A stretch of DNA of 64,000 bases from Streptomyces griseofuscus. GTDB taxonomy: Bacteria > Actinomycetota > Actinomycetes > Streptomycetales > Streptomycetaceae. The position numbers were made by a program, and so were the translations under genes. Shown here piece after piece: positions 9,267 to 18,170 of this stretch. Where the stretch lies: assembly GCF_014673495.1 (NCBI RefSeq), contig NZ_CP051006.1:3348001-3412000 (forward strand), written 5' to 3'. Each line of letters begins with the position of its first letter. The first letter of the stretch is position 1. The notes beneath the pieces were generated by a model. It searched no databases and was not told where the DNA came from. It was given only the letters and a program-made list of their open reading frames with translations.

Positions 9267-11599
9267 GCACCCGCCAGTGGGGCAGAGACCTCGGCCTGGG
9301 CTTCCGGTTCGCCTTCACCGGGGGGCGCGAGGGCTGGATCCGGGTACTGCTGACGGCGGTCGGGGTCGGCCTCGGCGTGGCGCTGCTGCTGCTCACCACC
9401 GCGATACCGAACGCGCTCTCGGTCCGGCACACCCGGGACAACGACCGCGCGGACCACACCTATGGCCCGGTACGGCCGAAGGCCGCGAACACCCTGGTGA
9501 TCTCGGACACCGACACCGAGTTCCACGGCCATGACGTACGCGGCCGGCTGGTCGAGCCGGAGGGGCCCAAGGCGCCCGTCCCGCCGGGCCTGACCGCGTA
9601 CCCGGCGGCCGGCGACATGGTCGTCTCCCCCGCCCTGAAGGAACTGCTCGGCTCCAGCGAGGGCGAGCTGCTGCGGGCCCGGCTGCCGTACCGGATCACC
9701 GGCACGATCACCGAGGACGGGCTGGTGGGCTCGCGTGAACTCGCCTACTACGCCGGGGCGAAGAACCTGGCCCCGAAGATCGACGGCTCCCGGACCGCCC
9801 GGATCAACATGTACGGGGCGACGGAGGCGACTCCGCCGGACCGCATGGACCCGATCCTGATCCTGCTGGTGCTGGTGGTCTTCGTGGTGCTGCTGATGCC
9901 GGTGGCGGTGTTCATCGCCACCGCCGTGCGCTTCGGCGGCGAGCGGCGCGACCGCAGACTGGCCGCACTGCGCCTGGTGGGCTCCGACAGCCGGATGACC
10001 CGGCGGATCGCGGCCGGTGAGGCGCTGGCCGGAGCGCTGGTCGGACTGGTCTTCGGCACCGTCTTCTTCCTGCTGGGCCGGCAGTTCGCGGGCTCGGTGG
10101 AGGTCGTGGGCGTCAGCGCGTTCCCCGACTACCTCGATCCCTCGCCCGCACTGGTCACGCTGGTCGTCCTCGCCGTGCCCGCGGCGGCGGTGCTGGTCAC
10201 GCTGTTCGCGCTGCGCGGGGTGGTCATCGAACCGCTGGGCGTGGTGCGTACGGCCAAGCCGCCGCGCCGCCGGCTGTGGTGGCGGCTGCTGCTGCCGCTG
10301 GGCGGGATCGCGCTGCTCGCGCCGATGATCGGCCAGGGCGGCTCGGACGGCCAGTTCAACCAGTACCTGGTGACCGGCGGCGTGCTGCTGCTGCTCGTCG
10401 GCGTCACCGCGCTGCTGCCCTGGGCCGTGGAGGCGGTGGTGGCCCGGCTGCACCGCGGCCCGGTGGCCTGGCAACTGGCGGTACGACGGCTCCAGTTGAG
10501 CAGCGGTTCGGCGGCCCGCATGGTGAACGGCATCGCCGTCGCGGTGGCCGGCGCGGTCGCCCTCCAGATGCTGTTCGCCGGGGTCCAGGGCGACTACACC
10601 AAGGACACCGGCCGGGACATCACCCGGGCGCAGATGCAGATCAACCTGTCGGACGGCACTCCGTTCCGCACGGCCGCGGACCGGTTCCGCACCACCGAGG
10701 GGGTGCGCAAGGCGGTCTCGCTCGGCAGCGCCTCCCTGGGCGAGAAGGACTGGAAGAGCGGGCCCGGGGACACGACCGTGCTGATCTCCGGCACCTGCGC
10801 CTCGCTGCGCGAGACGGCCCAGCTGCCGTCCTGCCGCGACGGGGACGCCTTCGTGGCCACGGGTGGGGACGACGACGCCGCCGTCACCAAGCTCGCCCGG
10901 CCGGGCCGGGTGCTCCATCTCGACGCCGACCACGGCGCGGCGACGGGACCGGACGTGCGCTGGACCGTGCCGGCGGGCCTGAAGCCGGCCCATGCGATCA
11001 CCAGCCCCAACGGCACCAAGAGCAGCGCCATCCTGCTGACCCCGGCGGCGGTGCCGGACCGGGTGGACCGGCTGCTGGACGGCACGGTGTACGTCATGTT
11101 CGACAAGAGCGTGCCCGATGTGTCCGAGTACACCCGCAACACGGCGGCAAAGGTCGATCCGTTCGCCGATGTGATGGTGTGGTCGTCCACCGAGCAGTCC
11201 AAGAAGTTCACCTCCATCCGCACCGGTCTGTACGTCGGCGCCCTGTGCGTGCTGGCGCTGATCGGCACCAGCCTGCTGGTGACCCAGCTGGAACAGCTGC
11301 GCGAGCGGCGGAAGCTGCTGTCCTCGCTGATGGCCTTCGGCACCCGGCGGCGCACCCTGAGCCTGTCGGTGTTCTGGCAGACCGCGATCCCGGTCGCGCT
11401 CGGCCTGCTGCTGGCCACGGTCGTCGGGCTGACGCTGGGCTCGGTGCTGCTGAAGATGGTGGGCTCGTCGCTGGGCGTGGACTGGCGAAGCGTGCTGTCG
11501 ATGACCGGCGCCGGCGCGGCGGTGGTCCTCGTGGTCACCGCGCTGAGCCTGCCGCCGCTGCTGCGGCTGATGCGCCCGGAGGGTCTGCGGACCGAGTAA
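9263..11599 (+). CDS. FtsX-like permease of the PadR-controlled ABC system
   Basis: A 778-residue membrane protein. There is an N-terminal membrane segment (about 33-55), an extracytoplasmic domain, then FtsX-type helices near 195-220, 255-280, 295-325, 345-380 and 425-445. A second extracytoplasmic domain precedes three C-terminal helices (about 655-770). The repeated cytoplasmic pattern of FtsX repeats is seen as RRDRRLAALRLVGSDSRMTR and RRKLLSSLMAFGTRRR. This two-FtsX-module architecture is typical of actinobacterial exporters of toxic compounds. It is the last gene of the operon, and a hairpin terminator follows at 11608. Confidence 0.92.
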   Translation: MSTRQWGRDLGLGFRFAFTGGREGWIRVLLTAVGVGLGVALLLLTTAIPNALSVRHTRDNDRADHTYGPVRPKAANTLVISDTDTEFHGHDVRGRLVEPEGPKAPVPPGLTAYPAAGDMVVSPALKELLGSSEGELLRARLPYRITGTITEDGLVGSRELAYYAGAKNLAPKIDGSRTARINMYGATEATPPDRMDPILILLVLVVFVVLLMPVAVFIATAVRFGGERRDRRLAALRLVGSDSRMTRRIAAGEALAGALVGLVFGTVFFLLGRQFAGSVEVVGVSAFPDYLDPSPALVTLVVLAVPAAAVLVTLFALRGVVIEPLGVVRTAKPPRRRLWWRLLLPLGGIALLAPMIGQGGSDGQFNQYLVTGGVLLLLVGVTALLPWAVEAVVARLHRGPVAWQLAVRRLQLSSGSAARMVNGIAVAVAGAVALQMLFAGVQGDYTKDTGRDITRAQMQINLSDGTPFRTAADRFRTTEGVRKAVSLGSASLGEKDWKSGPGDTTVLISGTCASLRETAQLPSCRDGDAFVATGGDDDAAVTKLARPGRVLHLDADHGAATGPDVRWTVPAGLKPAHAITSPNGTKSSAILLTPAAVPDRVDRLLDGTVYVMFDKSVPDVSEYTRNTAAKVDPFADVMVWSSTEQSKKFTSIRTGLYVGALCVLALIGTSLLVTQLEQLRERRKLLSSLMAFGTRRRTLSLSVFWQTAIPVALGLLLATVVGLTLGSVLLKMVGSSLGVDWRSVLSMTGAGAAVVLVVTALSLPPLLRLMRPEGLRTE

Positions 11600-11607
11600 G
11601 TCCCTTA

Positions 11608-11649
11608 CGGATCAGGGCTCTTCCCGGACACGGGAGGGGCCCTGATCCG
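11608..11649. terminator. Hairpin terminator between permease and oxyR
   Basis: CGGATCAGGGC at 11608-11618 pairs perfectly with 11639-11649, and the intervening bases form a second inner stem. It lies between convergent genes and can serve both. Confidence 0.75.
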
Positions 11650-11657
11650 AACGATGG

Positions 11658-12608
11658 TCAGCCGGGCTCGACGACCCGTACCGGCAGCATCCGCATCGCC
11701 TCCCGCAGCGCTCCCGCCAGCTCCTCGTACTCGGCACCGCGTGCCGCGCCCGCCCGCATCGCGAGGGCGACCCGGCGGCTCGGGGCCGGATCGGCGAAGT
11801 AGCCGGTGAGCAACTGGCTGCTGCGGGTGGTCTCCAGCTTGAGCGCGGTGCGCGGCAGCAGGGTGCAGCCGAGGCCGCCCGCGACCAGCTGGACCAGCGT
11901 GGACAGCCCGGCGGCCGTGGTGGTCACCGGGGCGTCCGCGCGACCGGCCTCGCGGCAGATGTCCAGGGCCTGGTCGCGCAGGCAGTGCCCCTCGTCCAGC
12001 AGCAGCAGGTTCAGCTCCTTCAGCGCCTCGCGCGGGATGCCCTCGCGGCCGCCGAGCCAGTGGTCGAGCGGGGTGACCAGCACGAAGTCCTCGTCGAACA
12101 GCGGGAGTTCGGCTATGCCGGGAACGCCGAGCGGGACGGCGAGCAGCAGCAGGTCCAGGCGGCCGGTGGCCAGCCCCTCGATCAGGCTGGAGGTCTGCTC
12201 CTCGTGCACCTGGAGGTCGAGATCCGGGTAGCGCTCATGGACGAGCCGCAACACGGTCGGCAGCAGATACGGCGCCACGGTGGGGATCACCCCGAGGCGC
12301 AGCGCCCCGGTGAACGGCGCGCGGACCGCCTCCGCCTCCTCCAGCAGCTCGCCGACCGCGTCCAGCACCGCCTTGGCCCGCACCGCGAGCCGCTCCCCCG
12401 CGGGCGAGAGCAGTACCTTGCGCGTCGTACGCTCAAGGAGGGTCACTCCGAGTGTCTCCTCCAGCGCGGAGACCGCGCCGGACAGGGCGGGCTGGCTCAT
12501 GCCGATGGCCGCCGCCGCGTCCCTGAAGTGCAGGTGCTCGGCCACGGCGGCGAAGGCACGCAGCTGCGCGAGGCTCGGCTGCCTCCGCTTGCCGTTACTG
12601 ATAGCCAC
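11658..12608 (-). CDS. oxyR: LysR-family hydrogen peroxide sensor/regulator OxyR
   Basis: A 316-residue LysR regulator. It has an N-terminal helix-turn-helix (about 12-70, LAQLRAFAAVAEHLHFRDAA) and a C-terminal effector domain. The domain has the OxyR redox cysteine region at GHCLRDQALDICREAG, where two cysteines could form the regulatory disulphide. It is divergent from ahpC-ahpD with 133 bases between, the standard OxyR-AhpCD layout, in which peroxide-oxidised OxyR activates ahpCD. The start is GTG at 12608 with a strong GGAGG upstream. Confidence 0.95.
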   Translation of the reverse strand: MAISNGKRRQPSLAQLRAFAAVAEHLHFRDAAAAIGMSQPALSGAVSALEETLGVTLLERTTRKVLLSPAGERLAVRAKAVLDAVGELLEEAEAVRAPFTGALRLGVIPTVAPYLLPTVLRLVHERYPDLDLQVHEEQTSSLIEGLATGRLDLLLLAVPLGVPGIAELPLFDEDFVLVTPLDHWLGGREGIPREALKELNLLLLDEGHCLRDQALDICREAGRADAPVTTTAAGLSTLVQLVAGGLGCTLLPRTALKLETTRSSQLLTGYFADPAPSRRVALAMRAGAARGAEYEELAGALREAMRMLPVRVVEPG

Positions 12609-12741
12609 TGATAGTTACCTCCGATCAACACGACCGAGTGTAGCTATTTCCCTAATCAATGCACCCTGTGCCAACATCGACAACGTCCAACCCATGGGAA
12701 TCATCCTCAAAAGGGATGGTTCTTCGCTGCAAGGAGAGCCT
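12609..12741. promoter_or_regulatory. Divergent oxyR/ahpC control region
   Basis: The 133-base gap holds both promoters. The repeated CTATCAGT/ATAG elements around 12598-12615 and the AT-richer GTAGCTATTTCCCTAATC stretch at 12642-12659 are the best candidates for OxyR contact sites, by similarity to ATAG-type half sites. AAGGAG at 12731-12736 is the ahpC ribosome binding site. Confidence 0.5.
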
Positions 12742-13296
12742 GTGCTCACTGTCGGTGACAAGTTCCCCGAGTTCGATCTGACCGCTTGCGTCTCGCTGGA
12801 GAAGGGCAAGGAGTTCGAGCAGCTCAACCACAAGTCCTACGAGGGCAAGTGGCTGGTCGTGTTCGCCTGGCCGAAGGACTTCACCTTCGTCTGCCCGACC
12901 GAGATCGCCGCGTTCGGCAAGCTGAACGACGAGTTCGCCGACCGCGACGCCCAGATCCTCGGCTTCTCCGGTGACTCCGAGTTCGTGCACCACGCCTGGC
13001 GCAAGGACCACCCGGACCTGACCGAGCTGCCCTTCCCGATGATGGCCGACTCCAAGCACGAGCTCATGCGCGACCTGGGCATCGAGGGCGAGGACGGCTT
13101 CGCGCAGCGCGCCGTGTTCATCGTGGACCCGAACCACGAGATCCAGTTCACGATGGTGACCGCCGGTTCCGTGGGCCGCAACCCCAAGGAGGTCCTGCGG
13201 GTCCTGGACGCCCTCCAGACCGACGAGCTGTGCCCGTGCAACTGGAGCAAGGGCGACGAGACCCTCGACCCGGTCGCGCTGCTGGCTGGTGAGTGA
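12742..13296 (+). CDS. ahpC: Alkyl hydroperoxide reductase AhpC (2-Cys peroxiredoxin)
   Basis: A 184-residue peroxiredoxin that reduces hydrogen peroxide and organic peroxides. The peroxidatic cysteine is Cys51 in FTFVCPTE, and the C-terminal LCPCNW (Cys164, Cys166) carries the resolving cysteine(s). The start is GTG at 12742, which gives the conserved N-terminus LTVGDKFPEFDLTA and has AAGGAG five bases upstream. The frame stays open further upstream, but that part is unlike AhpC. The stop is four bases before ahpD, so the pair is cotranscribed under OxyR. Confidence 0.97.
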   Translation: MLTVGDKFPEFDLTACVSLEKGKEFEQLNHKSYEGKWLVVFAWPKDFTFVCPTEIAAFGKLNDEFADRDAQILGFSGDSEFVHHAWRKDHPDLTELPFPMMADSKHELMRDLGIEGEDGFAQRAVFIVDPNHEIQFTMVTAGSVGRNPKEVLRVLDALQTDELCPCNWSKGDETLDPVALLAGE

Positions 13297-13299
13297 CCC

Positions 13300-13833
13300 A
13301 TGTCGCTCGACTCGCTGAAGTCCCGGGTCCCGGACTACGCCAAGGACCTCAAGCTCAACCTGGGCTCGGTCATCGGCAACTCCGACCTGCCGGCCCAGCA
13401 GCTGTGGGGCACGGTGCTCGCGACCGCGATCGCCTCCCGCTCCCCGATCGTGCTGCGTGAGCTGGAGCCGGAGGCGAAGGCGAACCTCTCGCCGGAGGCG
13501 TACACCGCGGCCAAGGCCGCGGCCGCCGTCATGGCGATGAACAACGTCTTCTACCGCACCCGGCACCTGCTGTCCGACCACGAGTACGGCACCCTGCGCG
13601 CCGGCCTGCGGATGAACGTCATCGGCAACCCGGGCGTGGAGAAGGTCGACTTCGAGCTGTGGTCGTTCGCGGTCTCCGCGATCAACGGCTGCGGCCTGTG
13701 CCTGGACTCGCACGAGCAGGTGCTGCGCAAGGCCGGTATGGAGCGCGACACCATCCAGGAGGCCTTCAAGATCGCTGCCGTTGTGCAGGCGGTCGGCGCC
13801 ACCCTGGAGGCCGAGGCCGTGCTGGCCGAGTAA
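13300..13833 (+). CDS. ahpD: Alkyl hydroperoxide reductase AhpD
   Basis: A 177-residue carboxymuconolactone decarboxylase/AhpD-fold protein that recycles AhpC in actinobacteria. The CxxC active site is [11 protein letters not shown] (Cys131, Cys134, His138), preceded by the conserved WSFAVSAI helix. In the Mycobacterium tuberculosis enzyme, as I remember it, a histidine precedes the second cysteine; here that position is leucine, so the proton relay may differ. The gene follows ahpC by three bases, and a terminator overlaps the end of the next, convergent gene. Confidence 0.96.
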   Translation: MSLDSLKSRVPDYAKDLKLNLGSVIGNSDLPAQQLWGTVLATAIASRSPIVLRELEPEAKANLSPEAYTAAKAAAAVMAMNNVFYRTRHLLSDHEYGTLRAGLRMNVIGNPGVEKVDFELWSFAVSAINGCGLCLDSHEQVLRKAGMERDTIQEAFKIAAVVQAVGATLEAEAVLAE

Positions 13834-13855
13834 GGCCGACGCCGCTTCAGCCGAG

Positions 13856-13884
13856 GACCCCGCTCACTCCTGGTGAGCGGGGTC
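13856..13884. terminator. Hairpin terminator after ahpD
   Basis: GACCCCGCTCAC at 13856-13867 pairs perfectly with 13873-13884 across a 5-base loop. It overlaps the stop codon region of the convergent AI-2E-type gene. Confidence 0.8.
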
Positions 13885-15249
13885 TTCCGCGTTCGCCGCC
13901 GCCGTCTCCTCCAGGGCCGGGGCAGCGGCGGCCGGCTGGTGCAACTCCTCGGAGTACTGCCGCAGATAGCCCACCACCGTGTTCGCCACCGCCACCAGCG
14001 GTACGGCGACCACCGCACCGCCGATCCCGGCCACCATGCCGCCGGCCGCCACGGTCAGCACCACCGCGAGGGGGTGCACCCGCACCGCGCGGCCCAGGAT
14101 GAAGGGCTGGAGCACATGCCCCTCGATCTGCTGCACGGCGAGGACCACGACCAGGGTCATCACCGCGGTGAACACGCCCTGGGTCACCAGGGCCACGATC
14201 ACCGCGAGCGCCCCGGAGGCCACCGCGCCGACCAGCGGGATGAAGGAGAACAGGAAGATGAAGACGGCCAGCGGGACCGCCATCGGCACATCGAGGAAGT
14301 AGATCCCGATGCCGATGAAGGTCGCGTCGATCAGGGCGACCAGCACGGTGCCGCGGACGTAGGCGGTCAGGGTGCGCCAGGCGCGCGGGCCGGCGCCGGC
14401 CACGCCCTCCCGGGCGGCGGCGGGCACCAGCTTCAGGACCCAGCTCCAGATGCGCTTTCCGTCGTAGAGCAGGAAGAGCGTGGAGAAGAACACCAGCAGG
14501 ATGCTGGTCAGGGCCTCCACTATGACCTGAACGCCCTCCAGGCCCGCCGACGTTATCTGGTCGGCGTTGGCTCCGATGGCCTCGCGCAGGTTCTTGGCGA
14601 TCTGGTTGATCTGCTTGTCGGTGACATGGAAGGGGCTCTTCAGGAGCCAGTTGCGCAGATCGTCGATGCCGGACTGTATCTGGGTGGAGAGCGTGTCGAT
14701 GTTCTCCATGACCTGCCAGGTCACGAACCAGCCCATCAGACCGATCACCACGAAGCCGCTGATCGCCGTGAGCGCCGTGGCCGGTCCGCGCGGCACCCCG
14801 CGGCGGGTCAGCCGGGCGACCGTCGGCTGGAGCAGCGCGGTGATCAGCAGGGCGATGACGAAGGCGAACACCACCAGCTGGACGGCGCTGATGACCCGCA
14901 TCAGCACCCAGACGGTGCCCGCGAGCACCAGCAGCCGCCAGCCGGCCTCGGCCGCGACCCGCACACCCCAGGGCACGGCCTGGGCGGGATCGGGGCGCGG
15001 GACGGGCGGGGCCGAGGCGGGGGGCCGGCGGGCGTGCGGCACGGCGTCGGCGACGGTGTCGGACGCGGTGGCGGACACGCCATCGGGCGCGGCCGAGGAC
15101 ACGGCCTCGGCCATGACCGGCGCCCGGCGTGCCGGTTCGGGCGCGGTGTCCTCCTCGGACACCTCCGCCTGGCGGGCGTCCAGCCGTTCACTCATCTCGG
15201 TGAGACTCGCGCCCAGCTTGCCGAGCCACCCTGGCACTCGCGACATCAT
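13864..15249 (-). CDS. AI-2E family transporter-like membrane protein
   Basis: A 461-residue membrane protein of the AI-2E/PerM family, about eight membrane segments. It has an early pair in WRLLVLAGTVWVLMRVISA and LVVFAFVIALLITALL, a long amphipathic middle region (TQIQSGIDDLRNWL onward), and the C-terminal GHVLQPFILGRAVRVHPL motif. The family exports or equilibrates small solutes, and its substrate is unknown in Streptomyces. The start is ATG at 15249 (or 15246) after GGAAGAGGACGG. The frame extends upstream into the terminator of the SLT gene, which rules out the longer start. The N-terminal 90 residues are disordered. Confidence 0.88.
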   Translation of the reverse strand: MMSRVPGWLGKLGASLTEMSERLDARQAEVSEEDTAPEPARRAPVMAEAVSSAAPDGVSATASDTVADAVPHARRPPASAPPVPRPDPAQAVPWGVRVAAEAGWRLLVLAGTVWVLMRVISAVQLVVFAFVIALLITALLQPTVARLTRRGVPRGPATALTAISGFVVIGLMGWFVTWQVMENIDTLSTQIQSGIDDLRNWLLKSPFHVTDKQINQIAKNLREAIGANADQITSAGLEGVQVIVEALTSILLVFFSTLFLLYDGKRIWSWVLKLVPAAAREGVAGAGPRAWRTLTAYVRGTVLVALIDATFIGIGIYFLDVPMAVPLAVFIFLFSFIPLVGAVASGALAVIVALVTQGVFTAVMTLVVVLAVQQIEGHVLQPFILGRAVRVHPLAVVLTVAAGGMVAGIGGAVVAVPLVAVANTVVGYLRQYSEELHQPAAAAPALEETAAANAEDPAHQE

Positions 15250-15300
15250 CCGTCCTCTTCCCCCGCGTGGAGTCGTGCGCCTACGACCGTACAGTGCGAA

Positions 15301-15329
15301 AGCCCCTTCCCAGAGGACGGGAAGGGGCT
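15301..15329 (-). terminator. Hairpin terminator of the SLT lytic enzyme gene
   Basis: AGCCCCTTCCC at 15301-15311 pairs perfectly with 15319-15329 across a 7-base loop, 30 bases downstream of the SLT gene stop. Confidence 0.8.
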
Positions 15330-15358
15330 GCGCGGGGTTGAGCGTGGCGTGGCCGGAA

Positions 15359-16051
15359 CTAGTAGTTGCCGTTGGCCTGCCAGTAGGTCCAGGCGTCACA
15401 GGGGCTGCCGTAACGCTGGTTCATGTAGTTGAGGCCCCACTTGATCTGCGTGGCCGGGTTGGTCTGCCAGTCGGCACCCGCGGAGGCCATCTTGCCGCCG
15501 GGCAGGGCCTGGACGAGGCCGTAGGCACCCGAGGAGGCGTTGACCGCACGGTAGTTCCAGCTGGACTCGTGGTTCACGATGTTGCTGAAACACTGGTACT
15601 GGCCGGACGGCACGATCTGCCGCGCCATCGCCTGGATCTGGGCAACCGTGTACGAGGTCTGCACGGGGAAGCTGGCATTGGCGTCGCCACGGCTGGCGGC
15701 GGCCTTGGTCTCCGCGCGCTGCTTGGCCTCCTCGGCCGCCTTCTGGGCGGCCTCCTTCTTCGCGATCGCGGTCTCGGCGGCGGCCTTGCGGGCTGCTGCC
15801 TCGGCGTCCTTCTTGGCGCTCGCGTCCGCGGCGATGGCCTGGGAGTCGGCCTGCTGCGTCAGGGTCGCGGACTGGACCTGGGCCTGCTGACCCGTCGGTA
15901 TGTCCGCGAGGAGCGTGGTGTCGGCGGCGGCCGTCGGCTCGGCGTCGTTGTTCTGCGCGACGCTGCCCGAGGCAACTCCGACGACGCTTCCGACGGCGGT
16001 GACCGCGGTGGCCGAGGCCACTGCGAATCCCCGGACCGAAATCCGGCTCAC
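15359..16051 (-). CDS. Secreted SLT-domain lytic transglycosylase-like protein
   Basis: A 230-residue exported protein. The signal peptide (about 1-30, GFAVASATAVTAVGSVVGVA) is followed by an alanine/lysine/glutamate-rich coiled-coil spacer (about 70-125). A C-terminal SLT fold (about 140-230) has NHESSWNYRAVNASSGAYGLVQ, where the Glu of HESSW is the catalytic candidate, and then the stretch IKWGLNYMNQRYGSPCDAW. It probably cleaves peptidoglycan during growth or spore germination. The chosen start is GTG at 16051, with GGAAGGAA just upstream. An in-frame ATG at 16069 overlaps that ribosome binding site and is less likely. Confidence 0.9.
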   Translation of the reverse strand: MSRISVRGFAVASATAVTAVGSVVGVASGSVAQNNDAEPTAAADTTLLADIPTGQQAQVQSATLTQQADSQAIAADASAKKDAEAAARKAAAETAIAKKEAAQKAAEEAKQRAETKAAASRGDANASFPVQTSYTVAQIQAMARQIVPSGQYQCFSNIVNHESSWNYRAVNASSGAYGLVQALPGGKMASAGADWQTNPATQIKWGLNYMNQRYGSPCDAWTYWQANGNY

Positions 16052-16484
16052 ACGGTTTCCTTCCAGCATCGCCCGCTTCGGTGACCCTGGCGGACGCAAT
16101 CGTGCCCCTGAACACTGGCCTCCCAACTGCGGGGTCACGGGAGGCACGGGCCCGGTGGGCAACTCCCCCTGCGGGAAGCGCCGCGTGGTGCGCGGGCGGC
16201 ATACGACGAACGCTATGGAGTTGGTGCTTTTCCTGATGTTCCGCACCTCCCCCACAGCCTTGAAGGTGTGGGAGGTGCCCCCAGGTGGTGCAGCTGGGTC
16301 GTATGCGGGGCCTGACAGGACTGAGACTCTGCCGTAACCGGACGCCGGGAGGCAATTCCGAGTTGAGTGTGAAAGCTCACATCCCGTTTGGCCCAAGGGA
16401 TTTCCGGAATCACCCACACACGAAGGCGCCGCCCGGCTAGGCTCTGATGCCTTTGCCGGACGGCGCCAACTGGGCTGGATCGGC
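16052..16484. other. Long leader/intergenic region upstream of the SLT gene
   Basis: This 433-base gap has no credible gene. It holds the SLT promoter and leader on the minus strand and the 3' side of phoH. I looked for the c-di-AMP (ydaO) riboswitch that often precedes cell-wall lytic genes in actinobacteria and did not find its conserved core. A strong imperfect palindrome at 16243-16278 is listed separately. Confidence 0.6.
16243..16278. repeat. Imperfect palindrome of a dispersed Streptomyces type
   Basis: GCACCTCCCCCACA at 16243-16256 pairs with TGTGGGAGGTGC at 16267-16278 (two unpaired bases) around a 10-base loop. Palindromes built on GCACCTCCC/GGGAGGTGC recur between genes in many Streptomyces genomes, as I recall, and behave like small dispersed repeats. 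It lies inside the SLT leader and would fold in its transcript. Confidence 0.55.
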
Positions 16485-17810
16485 TCAGATATGGCCGTCT
16501 TCGAGCATTTCGGTCACAAGGGCGGCGATCTGGGACCTCTCGGACCTGGTCAGGGTGACATGCGCGAACAGCGGATGCCCCTTCAGCTTCTCCACCACGG
16601 CGACCACACCGTCGTACCGACCGACGCGCAGATTGTCCCGCTGTGCCACGTCATGGGTCAGTACCACCCGGGAGTTGGCGCCGATCCGGGACAGCACCGT
16701 CAGCAGCACATTGCGCTCCAGCGACTGCGCCTCGTCCACGATGACGAACGCGTCGTGCAGCGAGCGGCCGCGGATATGGGTGAGAGGCAGGACCTCCAGC
16801 ATGCCGCGCGCGGTGACCTCCTCGATGACCTCCCGGCTGGTGACCGCCGACAGCGTGTCGAACACGGCCTGCGCCCAGGGGCTCATCTTCTCGGCCTCGG
16901 AGCCCGGCAGATAGCCCAACTCCTGCCCGCCGACCGCGTACAGCGGCCGGAACACCATGACCTTCTGGTGCTGGCGGCGCTCCAGGACCGCCTCCAGGCC
17001 CGCGCAGAGCGCCAGCGCCGACTTGCCGGTGCCGGCCCGGCCGCCCATCGAGACGATCCCGACGTCCGGGTCGAGCAGCAGATCGAGGGCGATGCGCTGC
17101 TCGGCGCTGCGGCCCTTGATGCCGAACGCCTCCCGGTCGCCGCGCACCAGCCGGACATTGCCCTCCGCGGTGACCCGCCCGAGCGCCTTGCCGCGCTCCG
17201 ACTGGATGGTCAGACCGGTGTGCACCGGGAGTTCGGACGCCTCCGGCACATAGAGGTGTCCGGCCTCGAAGAGGACGTCCACCTGCTCGCCGGGGAGCGT
17301 CAGTTCGGTCATCCCGGTCCAGCCGGAGTTCTCCGTGATGGCCAGCTCCGCCCGGTACTCCTCGGCGAGGAGCCCGACGGACGAGGCCTTGATGCGCAGC
17401 GGCAGGTCCTTCGACACGACGGTGACGTCGAACCCCTCGGCCTGAAGGTTCCGGGCCACCGCGAGGATGCGGGAGTCGTTGTCCCCCAGGCGGTAGCCGG
17501 TGGGCAGCACGCTGGGGTCCGAGTGGTTGAGCTCGACACGCACGGTCCCGCCCAGTTCCCCGATCGGGATGGGGGAGTCGAGACGGCCGTACCGGACCCG
17601 GTAGTCGTCCAGCAGGCGTAGGGCCTGGCGGGCGAAGTACCCCAGTTCGGGATGGTGCCGCTTGGCCTCCAGTTCCGTGACCACCACGATGGGGAGCACT
17701 ACCTCGTGCTCCTCGAAGCGGGTCAGGGCGTTCGGGTCGGCCAGCAGGACGCTGGTGTCGAGAACATAGGTGCGCCGGTCGGGCTTGTGGCGCTTTGTGC
17801 TGGTCACCAC
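16485..17810 (-). CDS. PhoH-like protein (PIN domain plus PhoH ATPase)
   Basis: A 441-residue protein that fuses an N-terminal PIN-type nuclease domain (about 14-150, starting [12 protein letters not shown], with acidic residues in VVTELEAK and LGDNDSRIL) to a C-terminal PhoH ATPase. The ATPase has Walker [14 protein letters not shown] (about 255-267) and Walker [14 protein letters not shown]. In mycobacteria this architecture (PhoH2) unwinds and cleaves RNA, and the same is inferred here. The start is GTG at 17810, which yields [17 protein letters not shown]. Upstream extension to 18077 is possible but low-complexity. It is transcribed alone. Confidence 0.93.
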   Translation of the reverse strand: MVTSTKRHKPDRRTYVLDTSVLLADPNALTRFEEHEVVLPIVVVTELEAKRHHPELGYFARQALRLLDDYRVRYGRLDSPIPIGELGGTVRVELNHSDPSVLPTGYRLGDNDSRILAVARNLQAEGFDVTVVSKDLPLRIKASSVGLLAEEYRAELAITENSGWTGMTELTLPGEQVDVLFEAGHLYVPEASELPVHTGLTIQSERGKALGRVTAEGNVRLVRGDREAFGIKGRSAEQRIALDLLLDPDVGIVSMGGRAGTGKSALALCAGLEAVLERRQHQKVMVFRPLYAVGGQELGYLPGSEAEKMSPWAQAVFDTLSAVTSREVIEEVTARGMLEVLPLTHIRGRSLHDAFVIVDEAQSLERNVLLTVLSRIGANSRVVLTHDVAQRDNLRVGRYDGVVAVVEKLKGHPLFAHVTLTRSERSQIAALVTEMLEDGHI

Positions 17811-18125
17811 GGAAGGACGTACCCCCTCGGATGAGGTCGGGGAGCGACGAAGTGGAAGCCGGGCCGGGAGGGCGGGACGGACCGGGCCGGCCGGCGGCCC
17901 CTGCACACGGCGGGCCGGGGGCCGGACCTCCGCGGCGCTGTCGCACGGTCGTGCTGGTGCAAAGGACCTCCCGGGCGGACGGCCCCTGCCGCCCGCTGAG
18001 ATCCGACGCCCGGGGTTCGGGCGTCGACCTGCTTGCCTTATGCCCTCGAACGAGCGCCGCCATGCAAAAGCGGCCATCGCAGCGGCGGTGAACTCCTGGT
18101 GACGACAATTCGAACGGGGATGCGC
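17811..18125. other. Leader region of phoH with a stem-loop
   Basis: Roughly 315 bases without a supported gene. A perfect 9-bp stem (18004-18012 with 18018-18026, 5-base loop) sits in the middle and would form in the phoH leader if transcription starts upstream of it. The frames that cross here are continuations of shadows or of the extended phoH frame. Confidence 0.5.
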
Positions 18126-18161
18126 GAGGGCCCCGCCGGTGATTCCACCGACGGGGCCCTC
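18126..18161 (-). terminator. Hairpin terminator after the isoprenyl transferase
   Basis: GAGGGCCCCG at 18126-18135 pairs with CGGGGCCCTC at 18152-18161, with further inner pairing of CCGGTG and CACCG. It begins ten bases beyond the gene's stop. Confidence 0.8.
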
Positions 18162-18170
18162 GGGCGTGTC

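Noticed and set aside
12280..12741. Upstream extension of the AhpC frame
   Set aside because: The extra 154 residues are antisense to oxyR; GTG 12742 has a good ribosome binding site and gives the normal N-terminus.
16070..16440. ydaO (c-di-AMP) riboswitch upstream of the SLT gene
   Set aside because: The conserved CAGCTAACCTCG-type core and the paired loops are absent.
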